Shown: positions 17,192 through 25,876 of the stretch, piece after piece
Numbering within the stretch: the stretch's first letter is position 1
Layout: each line of letters starts with the position of its first letter
Source of the DNA: Prevotella sp.
GTDB taxonomy: Bacteria; Bacteroidota; Bacteroidia; Bacteroidales; Bacteroidaceae
NCBI GenBank assembly: GCA_017627765.1
Contig: JAGAGD010000090.1
Span: 1 to 37,808, forward strand
Length of the DNA: 37,808 nucleotides
Direction of reading: 5' to 3'
Notes under the pieces: generated by a model
Told to the model about the DNA's origin: nothing
Database searches by the model: none
Seen by the model: only the letters and a program-made list of their open reading frames with translations
Made by a program: the position numbers and the translations under genes

Positions 17192-18391
17192 ATGAGTTAC
17201 GAAAGGGTTGATTATAAATTTTTAAAAAACAAGGTTGGAATTGACGATATTGCATTCCACCTCGGTTATCGACTTGACAGAAGAGCTGGTGTGGGAAAAT
17301 ATATTGAAATGGTGCTTCCTGATGCTTCAGGGAATGCTATTGATACTCTCGTTATTAAAAATCCAAAAGACAAGGCAACACAGACCTATTTTCGTCGTAA
17401 TGGAGCGAAAGGTGGAGATGTGATTTCTCTAATACGCGAAAATATCAATCGCTTTAACGTGAGCGGAAGAAATGAATGGGATGTAGTTTCACAAGTGATG
17501 GCTAAATTTGCTAATGAGCCAATACCAGAATATGGCGATAGCTCATACCTATACAAAGCTGGCTATACAGAAAATAAGGAATTTGACCCTATAAGGTACG
17601 AAACACAACCTATTGACAATCATATTAAACATACTCTAGCCTTCTTCCAGAAAAGAGGATTGACAGCGGAAACGATGAAAGACTTTGCTCCCAATCTTAG
17701 GCTAATTAAAGATACGAAGATGACACAATATCCATATTTTAACCTTGGTTTCCCATATCGTAGACCTGGTGATGATAAAATTGTCGGTTATGAAATTAGG
17801 GGATTTGGTGGTTTTAAAAATAAAGCAGCTGGCACAGACAGTTCGTCGGCCGCCTGGATAGCAGACTTATCAGAAGATAAAGATCCTAATTCAATAAAAA
17901 ACGTGTTTTTTGCAGAAAGCGCATTTGATATGATGGCTTTCTACCAGGCTAACAAAGCAAGGATAGATAAAGAATCATCCGTTTTCGTCTCGATTGGTGG
18001 AACTTTTTCTGATAAACAGATTACCAATATAATGAAATACTATTCCGAAGCAAGAGCTATGGACTGCTTTGACAACGATCTGCCTGGTCGAATATACGGG
18101 ATTAGAATGGCTGCGTTGCTGGAAAAAATCCCACTTAACATTGTTAAGGAAGACAACTTTGTTAAGTTGCAATCGGGGGAAAAAAACATAATTATGCAAG
18201 AGGATAATGTCTCACTTGCTGAGTTTGCTAAGAACTTTCCTTTAAGGTATAAAGTGGGACAGGCAAAGGCACCGAAGAATTATAAAGACTGGAACGATGT
18301 GGTTATGGGGAAACCTCTATATAATCTCGAAATGCCAACTAAACACCAAAGAAATGAAATCTTAGAACAAAAAAGAATGAAACTGGCATGA
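17192..18391 (+). CDS. TOPRIM-domain DNA primase-like protein (TraP-like)
   Basis: The 399-residue product has a DUF3991-like N-terminal part (about 1-110) with 'RRNGAKGGDVISLIREN'. A TOPRIM domain follows at about 235-330: the conserved acidic residue lies in FFAESAFDMMAFY (Glu242) and the DxD-type motif in MDCFDNDLPGR (290-300). Proteins of this type prime or process the transferred strand in recipient cells. The usual CHC2 zinc finger is not seen. The end overlaps the next start as ATGA. Confidence 0.8.
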   Translation: MSYERVDYKFLKNKVGIDDIAFHLGYRLDRRAGVGKYIEMVLPDASGNAIDTLVIKNPKDKATQTYFRRNGAKGGDVISLIRENINRFNVSGRNEWDVVSQVMAKFANEPIPEYGDSSYLYKAGYTENKEFDPIRYETQPIDNHIKHTLAFFQKRGLTAETMKDFAPNLRLIKDTKMTQYPYFNLGFPYRRPGDDKIVGYEIRGFGGFKNKAAGTDSSSAAWIADLSEDKDPNSIKNVFFAESAFDMMAFYQANKARIDKESSVFVSIGGTFSDKQITNIMKYYSEARAMDCFDNDLPGRIYGIRMAALLEKIPLNIVKEDNFVKLQSGEKNIIMQEDNVSLAEFAKNFPLRYKVGQAKAPKNYKDWNDVVMGKPLYNLEMPTKHQRNEILEQKRMKLA

Positions 18392-18876
18392 TTATCATTA
18401 AACCTCATTATAAGCAGCTTCTGGCAGATAGCATCAAAATATTTGCATTTGCTGGACTCGTTTACTTACTTCTATATGTTCTTCGTCTTGTCGAAGTGGA
18501 TGAATATATACCTGTCATCTTATGGAAAGAGACTATTGCTATAATTGTCGCGATATTGCTAATGCTCATTAGGTATATTCATCTTACGACTGTAAAATGG
18601 GAAATAAATAATGAAACAATATTAAGGACAAAGGGGGTGTTTGCAAAGAAGAAAGATTACATTGAACTGTATCGAATTGTGGATTATCAGGAAACACAGA
18701 CTTTTCTGCAAAGAATTTTTCATGTTAAGGATATAACAGTTATATCCACAGATAGAAGCGACCAGATTATGCGCATTTTCGGTGTGCCACAATCTGAAGA
18801 TATAATAAGGAAAATAAGAACACTTGTTGAAAGAATTAAAAAAGAAAAAAGAGTATATGAAATTACGAATTATTAG
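18388..18876 (+). CDS. Membrane protein with bacterial PH (bPH_2/YdbT-like) domain
   Basis: The 162-residue product has two hydrophobic segments (about 16-33 and 43-62) and then a bPH_2-type domain: 'WEINNETILRTKGVFAKKKDYIELYRIVDYQ', later 'ITVISTDRSDQIMRIFGV' (fragments given in part). Such small membrane PH-domain proteins are widespread and of unclear role. It is coupled to the primase gene by ATGA, and its end overlaps the following start by 20 bases. Confidence 0.75.
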   Translation: MIIIKPHYKQLLADSIKIFAFAGLVYLLLYVLRLVEVDEYIPVILWKETIAIIVAILLMLIRYIHLTTVKWEINNETILRTKGVFAKKKDYIELYRIVDYQETQTFLQRIFHVKDITVISTDRSDQIMRIFGVPQSEDIIRKIRTLVERIKKEKRVYEITNY

Positions 18877-19579
18877 CATTGCTATTGTTGCAATGTTTGC
18901 TAACAGACTATATGCACAACAGACAGACCCAGCCTTGACGGCAGCCATTGTTGCGCAGACTGAAACGCTTAAAGGTCTATACAAAGCACGGGACAGCACC
19001 CAGAAGAAAATAATCACAGCTGAAATTGCGGTAACTGCTGCATTGGAACGTGTGCATAAGGTAGAAAGTAAAATACTGGAATATCTGTCGAATGCGCAGG
19101 GTGTAATGAATAACCTCTACCAGATAAAAAGAGCAGGGGAGCTTGTGGCAATTGAAATACCACAAAAAATAAACATGGTGAAGAAAGCTATACCTGGCAA
19201 CCTCAAAGGTACTGTTATTACCGCTTTGGTATCGGACAGAATTAAAGATGTACATGCTGAAATGATAAGCCTTTTCCCGTTTGTTCAGCAACTAGTTTCA
19301 AGCGGATCTTACAATGTCCAAGATTTTGATGAAAACGGGCAGCTTATAACAAAAAAACATAAGATTAACTTGCTAAATTCTGCGGAAAGGTTCTACGTAG
19401 CAAATGAGATTGTAAGTAAACTTGAAAATATTAACGTGTCACTTTATCTGCTATCATGGCAGATAAAAACATTGGGATGGAACGATCTTTGGTTTGGTCT
19501 TGATCCTGACGGATGGATGAAAATAATGTCAGGAAAGAATATTGTGAATGCATTAATTAATGATTGGTATTACCTTTAA
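18857..19579 (+). CDS. Secreted paralogue of the traI-position protein
   Basis: The ATG at 18857 gives a proper signal peptide (MKLRIISIAIVAMFANRLYAQQ); an upstream TTG at 18824 would place a basic stretch ahead of it. The 240-residue mature protein is mostly helical. It ends WMKIMSGKNIVNALINDW, which aligns with the end of the 2213 protein (WFKFFSAKNAVNQLINDW). The preceding 50 residues share the ANxIxxxLxxI pattern. The element therefore carries two clear copies, and a third diverged one, of a secreted family in two separate clusters. An envelope or VirB5-like role in transfer is inferred. Confidence 0.7.
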   Translation: MKLRIISIAIVAMFANRLYAQQTDPALTAAIVAQTETLKGLYKARDSTQKKIITAEIAVTAALERVHKVESKILEYLSNAQGVMNNLYQIKRAGELVAIEIPQKINMVKKAIPGNLKGTVITALVSDRIKDVHAEMISLFPFVQQLVSSGSYNVQDFDENGQLITKKHKINLLNSAERFYVANEIVSKLENINVSLYLLSWQIKTLGWNDLWFGLDPDGWMKIMSGKNIVNALINDWYYL

Positions 19580-19589
19580 TTTTTTTATT

Positions 19590-20093
19590 ATGAAAAGAAT
19601 AAATTTATTTTTAATATGTTTAATGGCACTTGCTATAGTTTCATGCTCAAATTTGGAAGAAAAAATGAGAAAAAAAGCTGTAGCTGAAATCGGCAGTAAA
19701 GTACATAATCCCGATGATGTAAAAATAATCGGTTTTTCTACAAGAGATTCTGCATTTGATGTAAACTATTATTCTAAAAAGGAAATTGCTAGCATTATGA
19801 AGGTAATGGATAAAATTACTGAGACGATAATGGCAAGGACGGAAAATCTTACAAGATTTAACCCTGAAGACTCTTACGTAATTGACCTGGCAGAAAGGCA
19901 GATGAAGGCAATGGCAGAACTTCAAGGAAAAACATTACAATCAGAACAAAAGGGTAACTGGAACGGATGGAAAATCAGAGTTGACTACCAAGCCAAAAAC
20001 AAAGAAGGGAAAAGTATTAAGGCTGAAAAATGGTTCTTCTTTGATAAAAAGGGCGATAATATTATAGACACTTTCGAAATTCCTCTGCCATGA
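19590..20093 (+). CDS. Hypothetical lipoprotein
   Basis: Start at 19590 gives a lipoprotein signal (MKRINLFLICLMALAIVSCS, lipobox VSC). The 167-residue product continues with a charged helical region, then two aromatic strand segments ('GNWNGWKIRVDYQAKNKEG' and 'AEKWFFFDKKGDNIIDTFE'), suggesting a small beta-sheet domain. No family recognised. It lies 10 bases after the secreted paralogue and overlaps the next gene by 4 bases, so the three are likely expressed together. Confidence 0.6.
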   Translation: MKRINLFLICLMALAIVSCSNLEEKMRKKAVAEIGSKVHNPDDVKIIGFSTRDSAFDVNYYSKKEIASIMKVMDKITETIMARTENLTRFNPEDSYVIDLAERQMKAMAELQGKTLQSEQKGNWNGWKIRVDYQAKNKEGKSIKAEKWFFFDKKGDNIIDTFEIPLP

Positions 20094-21535
20094 CAGATAA
20101 ATATAGGTTTATCAGAGAAATTATCAGCGTGGAAAATTCAATCGATTTGTTTGCTGCTGATAAAAACCAGCTTGCGGCTTTTGAAAAACTTAAACACGTA
20201 AAAGACATTGATGGTTTAAAAAAATGGCTTAACACTGAAGTTGTTATAGACCAAAATGGAGTTAGGGTTGAAAATGTCATCATGAAGATAAAAAAATACG
20301 CAAGAAATCTAAATAACAGCGAGCTTGCTGAAGTAGCCGGTTTAATACAGACAATCAATGAAGCAGGACTTGATAAGGCTTTACATAATGAGTTTAATGG
20401 ACTAAGCGAACTAAGAAAGACAAAGGATGATAGTTCTATTGTCTTATTTAAAGATGGAGAAAAATGGTTTACTTTTGGAAATGATGCGGACTGGCTTTTT
20501 GAAAAAAAAGGGTGGCAGACTGCTGAGTTAAATGTAATAGATAAAAAAATAAGCTGGATGGACATTAACCAAGATGGCAAGGCTGTGCTTGAAAAAGAAA
20601 ATGTAATTATTGACACTATAGACAATGCCTGCGTCAACATAATAACAAATTTTGTTGATTCTACAAATAGTTATTTTTCTCTTTCGCAACAGACATTAGA
20701 CTTTTTCCGTAACCTATGCAAAGAAAAAAATAATTATCTAGGTATTGATTATTCTTTTTCTGACGATATTTTTAATGAGAATATCACTTATAGATTCATG
20801 CATATAACACCAAATAGCATTGATATCCTAACAACTTCTGGCAAGAAGACAAAAGTTGTAGACGGAAATAACTGGAATGTAGCAACAGCCGATGTCGCAG
20901 ACTTTCTGCAAAGAAGAAGACACTACGTTATAGATGCCTTAACTCATCCAGAAGAATACATTTTTAATAAAAAGAAGATGGCTGACATGGCAGTTAAAGA
21001 ATTTAAATCATATCCTAAAAGTGATGGAGAAATACTGATACTTAAACAGGACGATTTTTATATTTCATATGGTGATGATGCTATAAAAATTGCTGAATTG
21101 ACTGGATGTTATATTTGGCAACGGGAAACAAAAGAGGGAAAATGTCTACCTATGGTAATCCTAAGTTCAACAGTAGTAGATTATCTTGAATATAGTAGTC
21201 CTACAAAAATTCTTGTAAAAGAGGGAGTTATAAATGAATGTGTCACAGAAATACTGGCAAAAGAAAGTATCTTGAATAAGGGACTTAGAAATGGATCGTC
21301 ATTTGACAATATCTTTCTTTTCAAAAAGAAAAATGGAGAATATGCTATTAGGGCTACTTATGACGGAAAGGAACTGGAAAGCAGAAACATAAAATCAAAA
21401 TATGCCATACAATATAATAATATATCTTCAGAAACTGAGAAAAAATTATTGTTGAAGTCATTAATTGCGGAAGACAGCCCAGAATTAACGCTTCAAAAAA
21501 CATTAAATAAAGGGAAAATAAAACGCCATATTTAA
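20090..21535 (+). CDS. Multi-domain element protein with MutS domain I-like segment
   Basis: The 481-residue product has no signal peptide. Residues about 300-390 resemble the MutS N-terminal mismatch-recognition domain: 'DGEILILKQDDFYISYGDDAIKIAELTG' (in part), then an Arg-containing turn, 'CLPMVILSS', and 'VDYL ... LVKEGVIN'. This parallels 'LLFRxGDFYExxxxDAxxAAxxLG ... P(M/A)xGxP ... YLxxLxxxGxxVA' of MutS I. A weaker similar block lies at 116-146 (SIVLFKDGEKWFTFGNDADW). The C-terminal domain (about 405-460) is the shared repeat unit and contains the 58-bp repeat. No ATPase domain is present. It may bind DNA ends or mismatched DNA during transfer (inference). Confidence 0.6.
   Translation: MTDKYRFIREIISVENSIDLFAADKNQLAAFEKLKHVKDIDGLKKWLNTEVVIDQNGVRVENVIMKIKKYARNLNNSELAEVAGLIQTINEAGLDKALHNEFNGLSELRKTKDDSSIVLFKDGEKWFTFGNDADWLFEKKGWQTAELNVIDKKISWMDINQDGKAVLEKENVIIDTIDNACVNIITNFVDSTNSYFSLSQQTLDFFRNLCKEKNNYLGIDYSFSDDIFNENITYRFMHITPNSIDILTTSGKKTKVVDGNNWNVATADVADFLQRRRHYVIDALTHPEEYIFNKKKMADMAVKEFKSYPKSDGEILILKQDDFYISYGDDAIKIAELTGCYIWQRETKEGKCLPMVILSSTVVDYLEYSSPTKILVKEGVINECVTEILAKESILNKGLRNGSSFDNIFLFKKKNGEYAIRATYDGKELESRNIKSKYAIQYNNISSETEKKLLLKSLIAEDSPELTLQKTLNKGKIKRHI
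21329..21386 (+). repeat. 58-bp exact direct repeat, copy 2
   Basis: Identical to 16991-17048. It lies in the C-terminal domain of the MutS I-like protein. The two copies are in the same orientation and could support recombination that deletes the 4.3 kb between them. Confidence 0.9.
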
Positions 21536-21567
21536 CACCTTAATGTCGATAAATATCTACAACAGGA

Positions 21568-21664
21568 CAAATATGGAGTCTTATAACAACAATATAAACA
21601 TTTTTATAACATCCCAAATATGGAGCATTAACAATAAATAACCACGCTAATGTTCCATATTTGG
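21568..21664. promoter_or_regulatory. Repeated operator-like boxes upstream of hipB
   Basis: The box CAAATATGGAG occurs at 21568-21578 and again at 21615-21625. An inverted copy lies at 21648-21664. The last two form a 17-bp inverted repeat, 21614-21630 against 21648-21664, with one mismatch and a 17-base loop. All lie upstream of the hipB promoter. HipB-type proteins bind spaced inverted sites and repress their own operon, so these are probably the autoregulatory sites. Confidence 0.65.
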
Positions 21665-21679
21665 ATTTTTATTTGTACA

Positions 21680-21710
21680 TTTGCAATGTAATAATATTTT
21701 TTTAACTTTG
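21680..21710 (+). promoter_or_regulatory. Bacteroidota promoter of the hipBA operon
   Basis: TTTG (21680-21683), a 19-base spacer, then TAACTTTG (21703-21710) fit the Bacteroidota consensus exactly. The start codon is 23 bases downstream at 21733. The -33 element lies within a perfect TACATT-TGC-AATGTA palindrome (21676-21690), another possible repressor site. Confidence 0.75.
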
Positions 21711-21732
21711 AACACTTTATTATATAGCAATT

Positions 21733-22044
21733 ATGTGGAAAGAACGTAGCAATCCTTTTATACTGATAGAAATCGGCAGCAGAATCCGACAGGCAAGGCT
21801 TCAACAGAATTTGTCTCAAAAAGTCCTGGCAGAAAATGCTGGTGTCAGTAAGAAAGTTGTTCAGAGACTCGAAAAGGGTTCGGCTATATCCACAATTAAT
21901 TTGATTGCAGTATTAAGGGAACTTAGAATGCTTGAAAGACTAGATCTGCTTTTTCCAGAACCAGTCATTAGCCCTATCCTGCTTCAAAAACTTGCTGGCA
22001 AAAAAAGAAAGAGAGCATCTAAAGCTAGCACCATTGACATATAA
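21733..22044 (+). CDS. hipB: HipB-like XRE antitoxin/regulator
   Basis: The 103-residue product has an XRE-type HTH at about residues 13-70: 'IGSRIRQARLQQNLSQKVLA', then 'AGVSKKVVQRLEKGSAIS'. A Pro-containing linker and a basic C-terminal tail (KKRKRASKAS) follow, as in HipB relatives. It lies 32 bases before hipA. It likely represses the operon through the boxes at 21568-21664 and neutralises the HipA kinase. Confidence 0.85.
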   Translation: MWKERSNPFILIEIGSRIRQARLQQNLSQKVLAENAGVSKKVVQRLEKGSAISTINLIAVLRELRMLERLDLLFPEPVISPILLQKLAGKKRKRASKASTIDI

Positions 22045-22076
22045 TATTTTTATTATTCAATAATCCTAAACATAAC

Positions 22077-23402
22077 ATGAAAGATCTTATAGTTGACATT
22101 TCTTTGTACAATAAGAAAATCGGTGCAGCATATTGGGATGGAAAAAATGATTGCTGCATTTTCGAATACGATCCCAAATTTATATCGTCTGGTCTTGAAG
22201 TTGCACCACTAATAATGCCCCTTCAAAAGTCCAGGCAAATACCATACTCATTCACAGAGAACAGAAATAAATGTTTCAGCGGTCTGCCTGGTCTTTTGGC
22301 AGACTCTCTCCCAGATAAGTATGGAGCTGAAAAAATTGATGCATATTTTGCAAGCAAAGGTATTCCTGATGAAGAAATAACTCCACTTGACAGATTATGC
22401 TATATTGGAAAAAGAGGAATGGGAGCTTTAGAATTCGAGCCTTCCGACAGTTATAAAGAACTTGATGAGTCTACATCTCTTAACATTAAAGAAATTGTAG
22501 ATATAGCACAGGAAATATTTAACAATAGGGCTGGATTCCAGGATATGCTTAGACAAAAAGATAAAAGGATAATAGATATTCTGAAAGTTGGAACATCTGC
22601 AGGTGGTGCAAAACCTAAGGCTATCATAGCATATAACGAAAAAACTGAAGAAGTTCGTTCTGGACAAGTAAAAGCACCAGAAGGGTTTGGCTATTGGCTT
22701 TTGAAATTTGATGGAGGAAAGTTTCTTGAAAACGAACAAATATGCGACAATCCAAAAGGTATAGGGCAAATAGAATATGCCTACTACCTTATGGCTAAAG
22801 AATGTAGAATAGACATGAATGAATGTAGACTCCTGGAAGAAGGAGACAATCATCATTTCATGACCAGACGGTTTGATAGAACGGATAAAGGAGATAAAAT
22901 ACATATGCAGACCCTTGCTGCAATAGCACACTATAACCGTGATGAAAGACATTCATATGAACAGATTTTTGAAGTAATGCGTAAGATGAACCTGCATTAT
23001 AAAGAACAAGAACAAATGTTCAGAAGAATGGTTTTTAACGTAGCTACTCGCAACCATGACGACCACACAAAAAATCACTCATTCTTGATGGACACAAATG
23101 GCAAATGGAGATTAGCACCTGCTTATGACCTGTGTTATTCATATAATCCTAAAGGAAAATATACAAAAGGACATCAGATGTATCTTAATGGGAAAAAAGC
23201 AGATTTTGACTTTGAAGACCTAAAAGCAGTTGCTGATAAAATTGGAATAAACAAAGGAACGGAGATTATTAATGAAATAATGGATGTAGCTTGCAGCTGG
23301 AAAGAATTTGCAGAAAAAGCTGGAGTAAACAAATTCTATGCAAATGAAATTGAGCGAAATATTATTATTCTAAAATCCCCAACAATATCGTTAAGAAAAT
23401 AG
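22077..23402 (+). CDS. hipA: HipA-family serine/threonine kinase toxin
   Basis: The 441-residue product shows the HipA layout. The N-subdomain contains 'FSGLPGLLADSLPDKYG' (67-83), followed by the activation/P-loop-like GTSAGGAKPKA (172-182). The nucleotide-binding Lys lies in WLLKFDGG (Lys210), 'HFMTRRFDR' at 260-268, the catalytic loop NHDDHTKNH (326-334) and the metal-binding APAYDL (347-352). All key residues appear intact. In known systems HipA phosphorylates glutamyl-tRNA synthetase or another tRNA synthetase and induces persistence. The target here cannot be told from sequence. Confidence 0.9.
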   Translation: MKDLIVDISLYNKKIGAAYWDGKNDCCIFEYDPKFISSGLEVAPLIMPLQKSRQIPYSFTENRNKCFSGLPGLLADSLPDKYGAEKIDAYFASKGIPDEEITPLDRLCYIGKRGMGALEFEPSDSYKELDESTSLNIKEIVDIAQEIFNNRAGFQDMLRQKDKRIIDILKVGTSAGGAKPKAIIAYNEKTEEVRSGQVKAPEGFGYWLLKFDGGKFLENEQICDNPKGIGQIEYAYYLMAKECRIDMNECRLLEEGDNHHFMTRRFDRTDKGDKIHMQTLAAIAHYNRDERHSYEQIFEVMRKMNLHYKEQEQMFRRMVFNVATRNHDDHTKNHSFLMDTNGKWRLAPAYDLCYSYNPKGKYTKGHQMYLNGKKADFDFEDLKAVADKIGINKGTEIINEIMDVACSWKEFAEKAGVNKFYANEIERNIIILKSPTISLRK

Positions 23403-23425
23403 TTTTGATAGATAACGATATATTC

Positions 23426-24160
23426 TTATTTCACAAGCTCTTCTGGAACATTCAGCGACATAAATCCGTCTTTTTGATATTCTGGAGTAAACTTCAGCCA
23501 TAGTAGTTCATAATGCCAGAAAAAATTATCCATTGCCACACCATCACCCTGCGGATTCTGTAACTGTTGTTTACAATAGTCTAACAACAGGTTGAGCATA
23601 AACACCAAGTATGATCTCAGATTATTTGCTACACCGTCTATATTTTGTCTAATGGCTGCTTCGTGAACAAGTTCATTGCGCAAATGATATATTCGCGACA
23701 AATGCCATACAAGGTTTTTTGTGTGTTTTGCAAGATATGCCTTCACTTTCGAACTATCGTGTAAATGAGACTTCATTTTGCTTATTCGGTATTTCAACAG
23801 AATATCTGTGGTATTATTAAAGGCGACATCCATTTGTTCTTCCGTCATTTTTTCAAAAGATTCAGTAGCACCTATCAGACCTTTCTCCCTTAATCTCATG
23901 TTCAAATCGATCACGTTCCTCTTGAGATAATACAGAGTGGATATTCTTGGGAAATTCTCCATCAGCCTCGAGAATGTACTATCCCCACTCTTTGGTGTGG
24001 CAAAGATGAATTCCAGTCCAATCCAGTAGTTCAGAAATCGCTGTCCTGTCTCTGTTTGCTCATCGCCAACTCTTAGATGGCGCAAGGCGGTATTCAACCG
24101 ATCCTTTACCTCCTTCAGATTCGCTACAAATTCATCCCATAAGGGTGTTCCTATTGTCAT
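23426..24160 (-). CDS. HEPN-domain protein (ApeA-like HEPN), candidate ribonuclease
   Basis: The 244-residue product is helical. It has 'RFLNYWIGLEFIF' (about 41-53) and, near the C-terminus, the HEPN active-site motif RNELVH (Arg161, His166, spacing Rx4H) in 'YHLRNELVHEAAIRQ'. Helices after this contain 'LRSYLVFMLNLLLDYC'. This matches C-terminal HEPN domains of the Apea-like group found in antiphage proteins; HEPN toxins usually cleave RNA. It follows the AbiEii gene by 89 bases on the same strand. A copy of the 29-bp box that also precedes the antitoxin gene lies 31 bases upstream of its ATG, which suggests shared control. Family members are often longer, so this may be a compact form. Confidence 0.7.
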   Translation of the reverse strand: MTIGTPLWDEFVANLKEVKDRLNTALRHLRVGDEQTETGQRFLNYWIGLEFIFATPKSGDSTFSRLMENFPRISTLYYLKRNVIDLNMRLREKGLIGATESFEKMTEEQMDVAFNNTTDILLKYRISKMKSHLHDSSKVKAYLAKHTKNLVWHLSRIYHLRNELVHEAAIRQNIDGVANNLRSYLVFMLNLLLDYCKQQLQNPQGDGVAMDNFFWHYELLWLKFTPEYQKDGFMSLNVPEELVK

Positions 24161-24191
24161 AATGTGTTATCCTATAATCTTTATTAACTAC

Positions 24192-24220
24192 GAAATTTTT
24201 ACAATATTTCCCACATTTTG
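24192..24220. promoter_or_regulatory. 29-bp box, copy A, upstream of the HEPN gene
   Basis: The segment reads GAAATTTTTACAATATTTCC then CACATTTTG on the plus strand. It matches 25877-25905 at 28 of 29 positions. It lies between the toxin stop (24250) and the HEPN start (24160). On this copy the end extends into a perfect CCACATTTTGTGG palindrome (24211-24223). Confidence 0.8.
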
Positions 24221-24249
24221 TGGATTTGCATTATCTTATCTCGACATGT

Positions 24250-25278
24250 TTACATGCATCGCAATCTCTGTTGTAACTCCTGAATCCGCTGCATCAGATG
24301 ATCAAAATCCAATGACCTCCCATAAATGAAGTATCGTTGCATATTGGAATAATCTTGGCGCCAGTCATCCTGAACATTCTCTGGGGGGAGGATATTAATG
24401 GTGTCAGGGTGATGTAATGAATAGTCCACATATCTTATCGCATAGTAGGCTTGTCGATGTTCGATGATGGTATTATATAATGTTTTGTCCGCCAAAGCAG
24501 ATTTGCCAAACTCAGAATCCATAAGGCGCTCCAAATCATAAAGATGGCGGGACATTCTCATACTACGCGGTTTGTCTTTCTGGAACTCTTCTGCAAGCAG
24601 GAATATCTTTTCCAAGAAAGTGCGGGTAGGTACTACGGTCTTGATTCGACACACTGCATCCGTATCATCATCAGGAAATGTCTCGCATATAAGTGAACGT
24701 ATTTCACGTTCCTCAACTGGCTCGTCCATAGAGAGACAGCTTATCTCTATCTTCACCCTGGGCGGGATGTAGTCAATCTTCCGAGAGAGCAGACTGTCGT
24801 AGTGAAGCAGAATGACGGTTGGATCTTTGTCGCTATCAATAGGAACAAGTTCACCTTGCCTGTTTTCTATATGAGTGATGTTCTCTATCTGGTAGCCTGT
24901 GATACCCATGGCTTTTAAACGTTCATCAAGTTGACCTGACAAAGTGCTTTGGATATAGGCTCTCGACAACTTGCGCAGCTTATCGCGTTGACTTTTGGTG
25001 GACTTATTGATGCCAAAGAATGAATGGCTGATAGCCAAGTCAATATCTTCAGAAAACCTTTCTATCAATCCCCAGCCTTTGCTGAGACTGGTACCGCCTT
25101 TGAATATCAAGCTTTCTGCACAATCCGTCTGGAATAGTGCCTTTAATGTGACACTAACCCACCAGTCTTTTTCTATTGCCGCCTGTCCAATACCAGTATG
25201 ACTCTCTTCAGTCTTCTCCAGCATGTATGAACGGTCGGTATCGTTATTGTTTATCCAAAGTATCTGTTTCATTACCAT
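24250..25278 (-). CDS. AbiEii-family nucleotidyltransferase toxin
   Basis: The 342-residue product (or from the second Met at 25272) shows the AbiEii/DUF1814 nucleotidyltransferase signature: FKGGTSLSKGWGLIERFSED (59-78), with GG/GS at 61-65 and the metal-binding acidic pair in EDID (77-80), and the later strand 'VKIEISCL'. AbiEii toxins of this fold block growth by modifying RNA; related toxins add nucleotides to tRNA. The start overlaps the antitoxin gene by 35 bases, typical for AbiE operons. Confidence 0.9.
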   Translation of the reverse strand: MVMKQILWINNNDTDRSYMLEKTEESHTGIGQAAIEKDWWVSVTLKALFQTDCAESLIFKGGTSLSKGWGLIERFSEDIDLAISHSFFGINKSTKSQRDKLRKLSRAYIQSTLSGQLDERLKAMGITGYQIENITHIENRQGELVPIDSDKDPTVILLHYDSLLSRKIDYIPPRVKIEISCLSMDEPVEEREIRSLICETFPDDDTDAVCRIKTVVPTRTFLEKIFLLAEEFQKDKPRSMRMSRHLYDLERLMDSEFGKSALADKTLYNTIIEHRQAYYAIRYVDYSLHHPDTINILPPENVQDDWRQDYSNMQRYFIYGRSLDFDHLMQRIQELQQRLRCM

Positions 25279-25870
25279 TCTTTTTTATAATAGGTGAAAG
25301 AATTTTTCGCATCCATATAGGAACCAACATCAAATCTTGGCGAAGTTTATCCTGTTCTGGTTCCTTTCGAATAAGCTTTCTTATTTGAGTTAATTCTGTT
25401 TCTCCAACATTATCTTTTCCTAATGCTTTAAGAGCTTGAACAAGATAAGCCATAAGTGTAGTTTGATAGGCAAAATTGCGAGGAACACCACGTTTGAAAA
25501 CGATGGTCTGATTACCTAATTTAATCGTTCTTCCGCTACTAACTGCTATAAAAGAATAGTTCATAGGCACTTGTGTTGATAGCCCCAATTCATTAAGAAC
25601 TGTCTCACCCACAGGAAGAATTTTAGTGTTATCGCGCTTTGCAATACTCTCAGCAATTTGTATGATAGATGGTTTAACAGCACCAAACCGGCTCATCTTT
25701 GGCCGATAGTAAATGCCTTGCCCCAACTTAAGAATCAGGTTTTCTTCAACGAGTTTTGCCAATACATTACCCACAAATTCTGCATTATATTGTGGGTAGT
25801 CAGTCCTGAAAATAACACTTCCAGGAGGGGTTTCTTCTATAATTTGTCTGAGTGGTCTGTCTTCCGTCAT
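25244..25870 (-). CDS. AbiEi-like antitoxin/regulator (DUF6088 type)
   Basis: The 208-residue product begins with a winged-helix-like region: 'IIEETPPGSVIFRTDYPQYN', then 'VLAKLVEENLILKLGQGIYY'. It continues with the DUF6088-type middle 'ILPVGETVLNELGLSTQVPMN' and 'GRTIKLGNQTIVFKRGVPRN' (each in part). Such proteins are the antitoxin and DNA-binding repressor partners of AbiEii toxins. It overlaps the toxin gene and is the first gene of the minus-strand group. A TAnnTTTG promoter lies just upstream. Confidence 0.85.
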   Translation of the reverse strand: MTEDRPLRQIIEETPPGSVIFRTDYPQYNAEFVGNVLAKLVEENLILKLGQGIYYRPKMSRFGAVKPSIIQIAESIAKRDNTKILPVGETVLNELGLSTQVPMNYSFIAVSSGRTIKLGNQTIVFKRGVPRNFAYQTTLMAYLVQALKALGKDNVGETELTQIRKLIRKEPEQDKLRQDLMLVPIWMRKILSPIIKKNGNETDTLDKQ

Positions 25871-25876
25871 ACCTTT

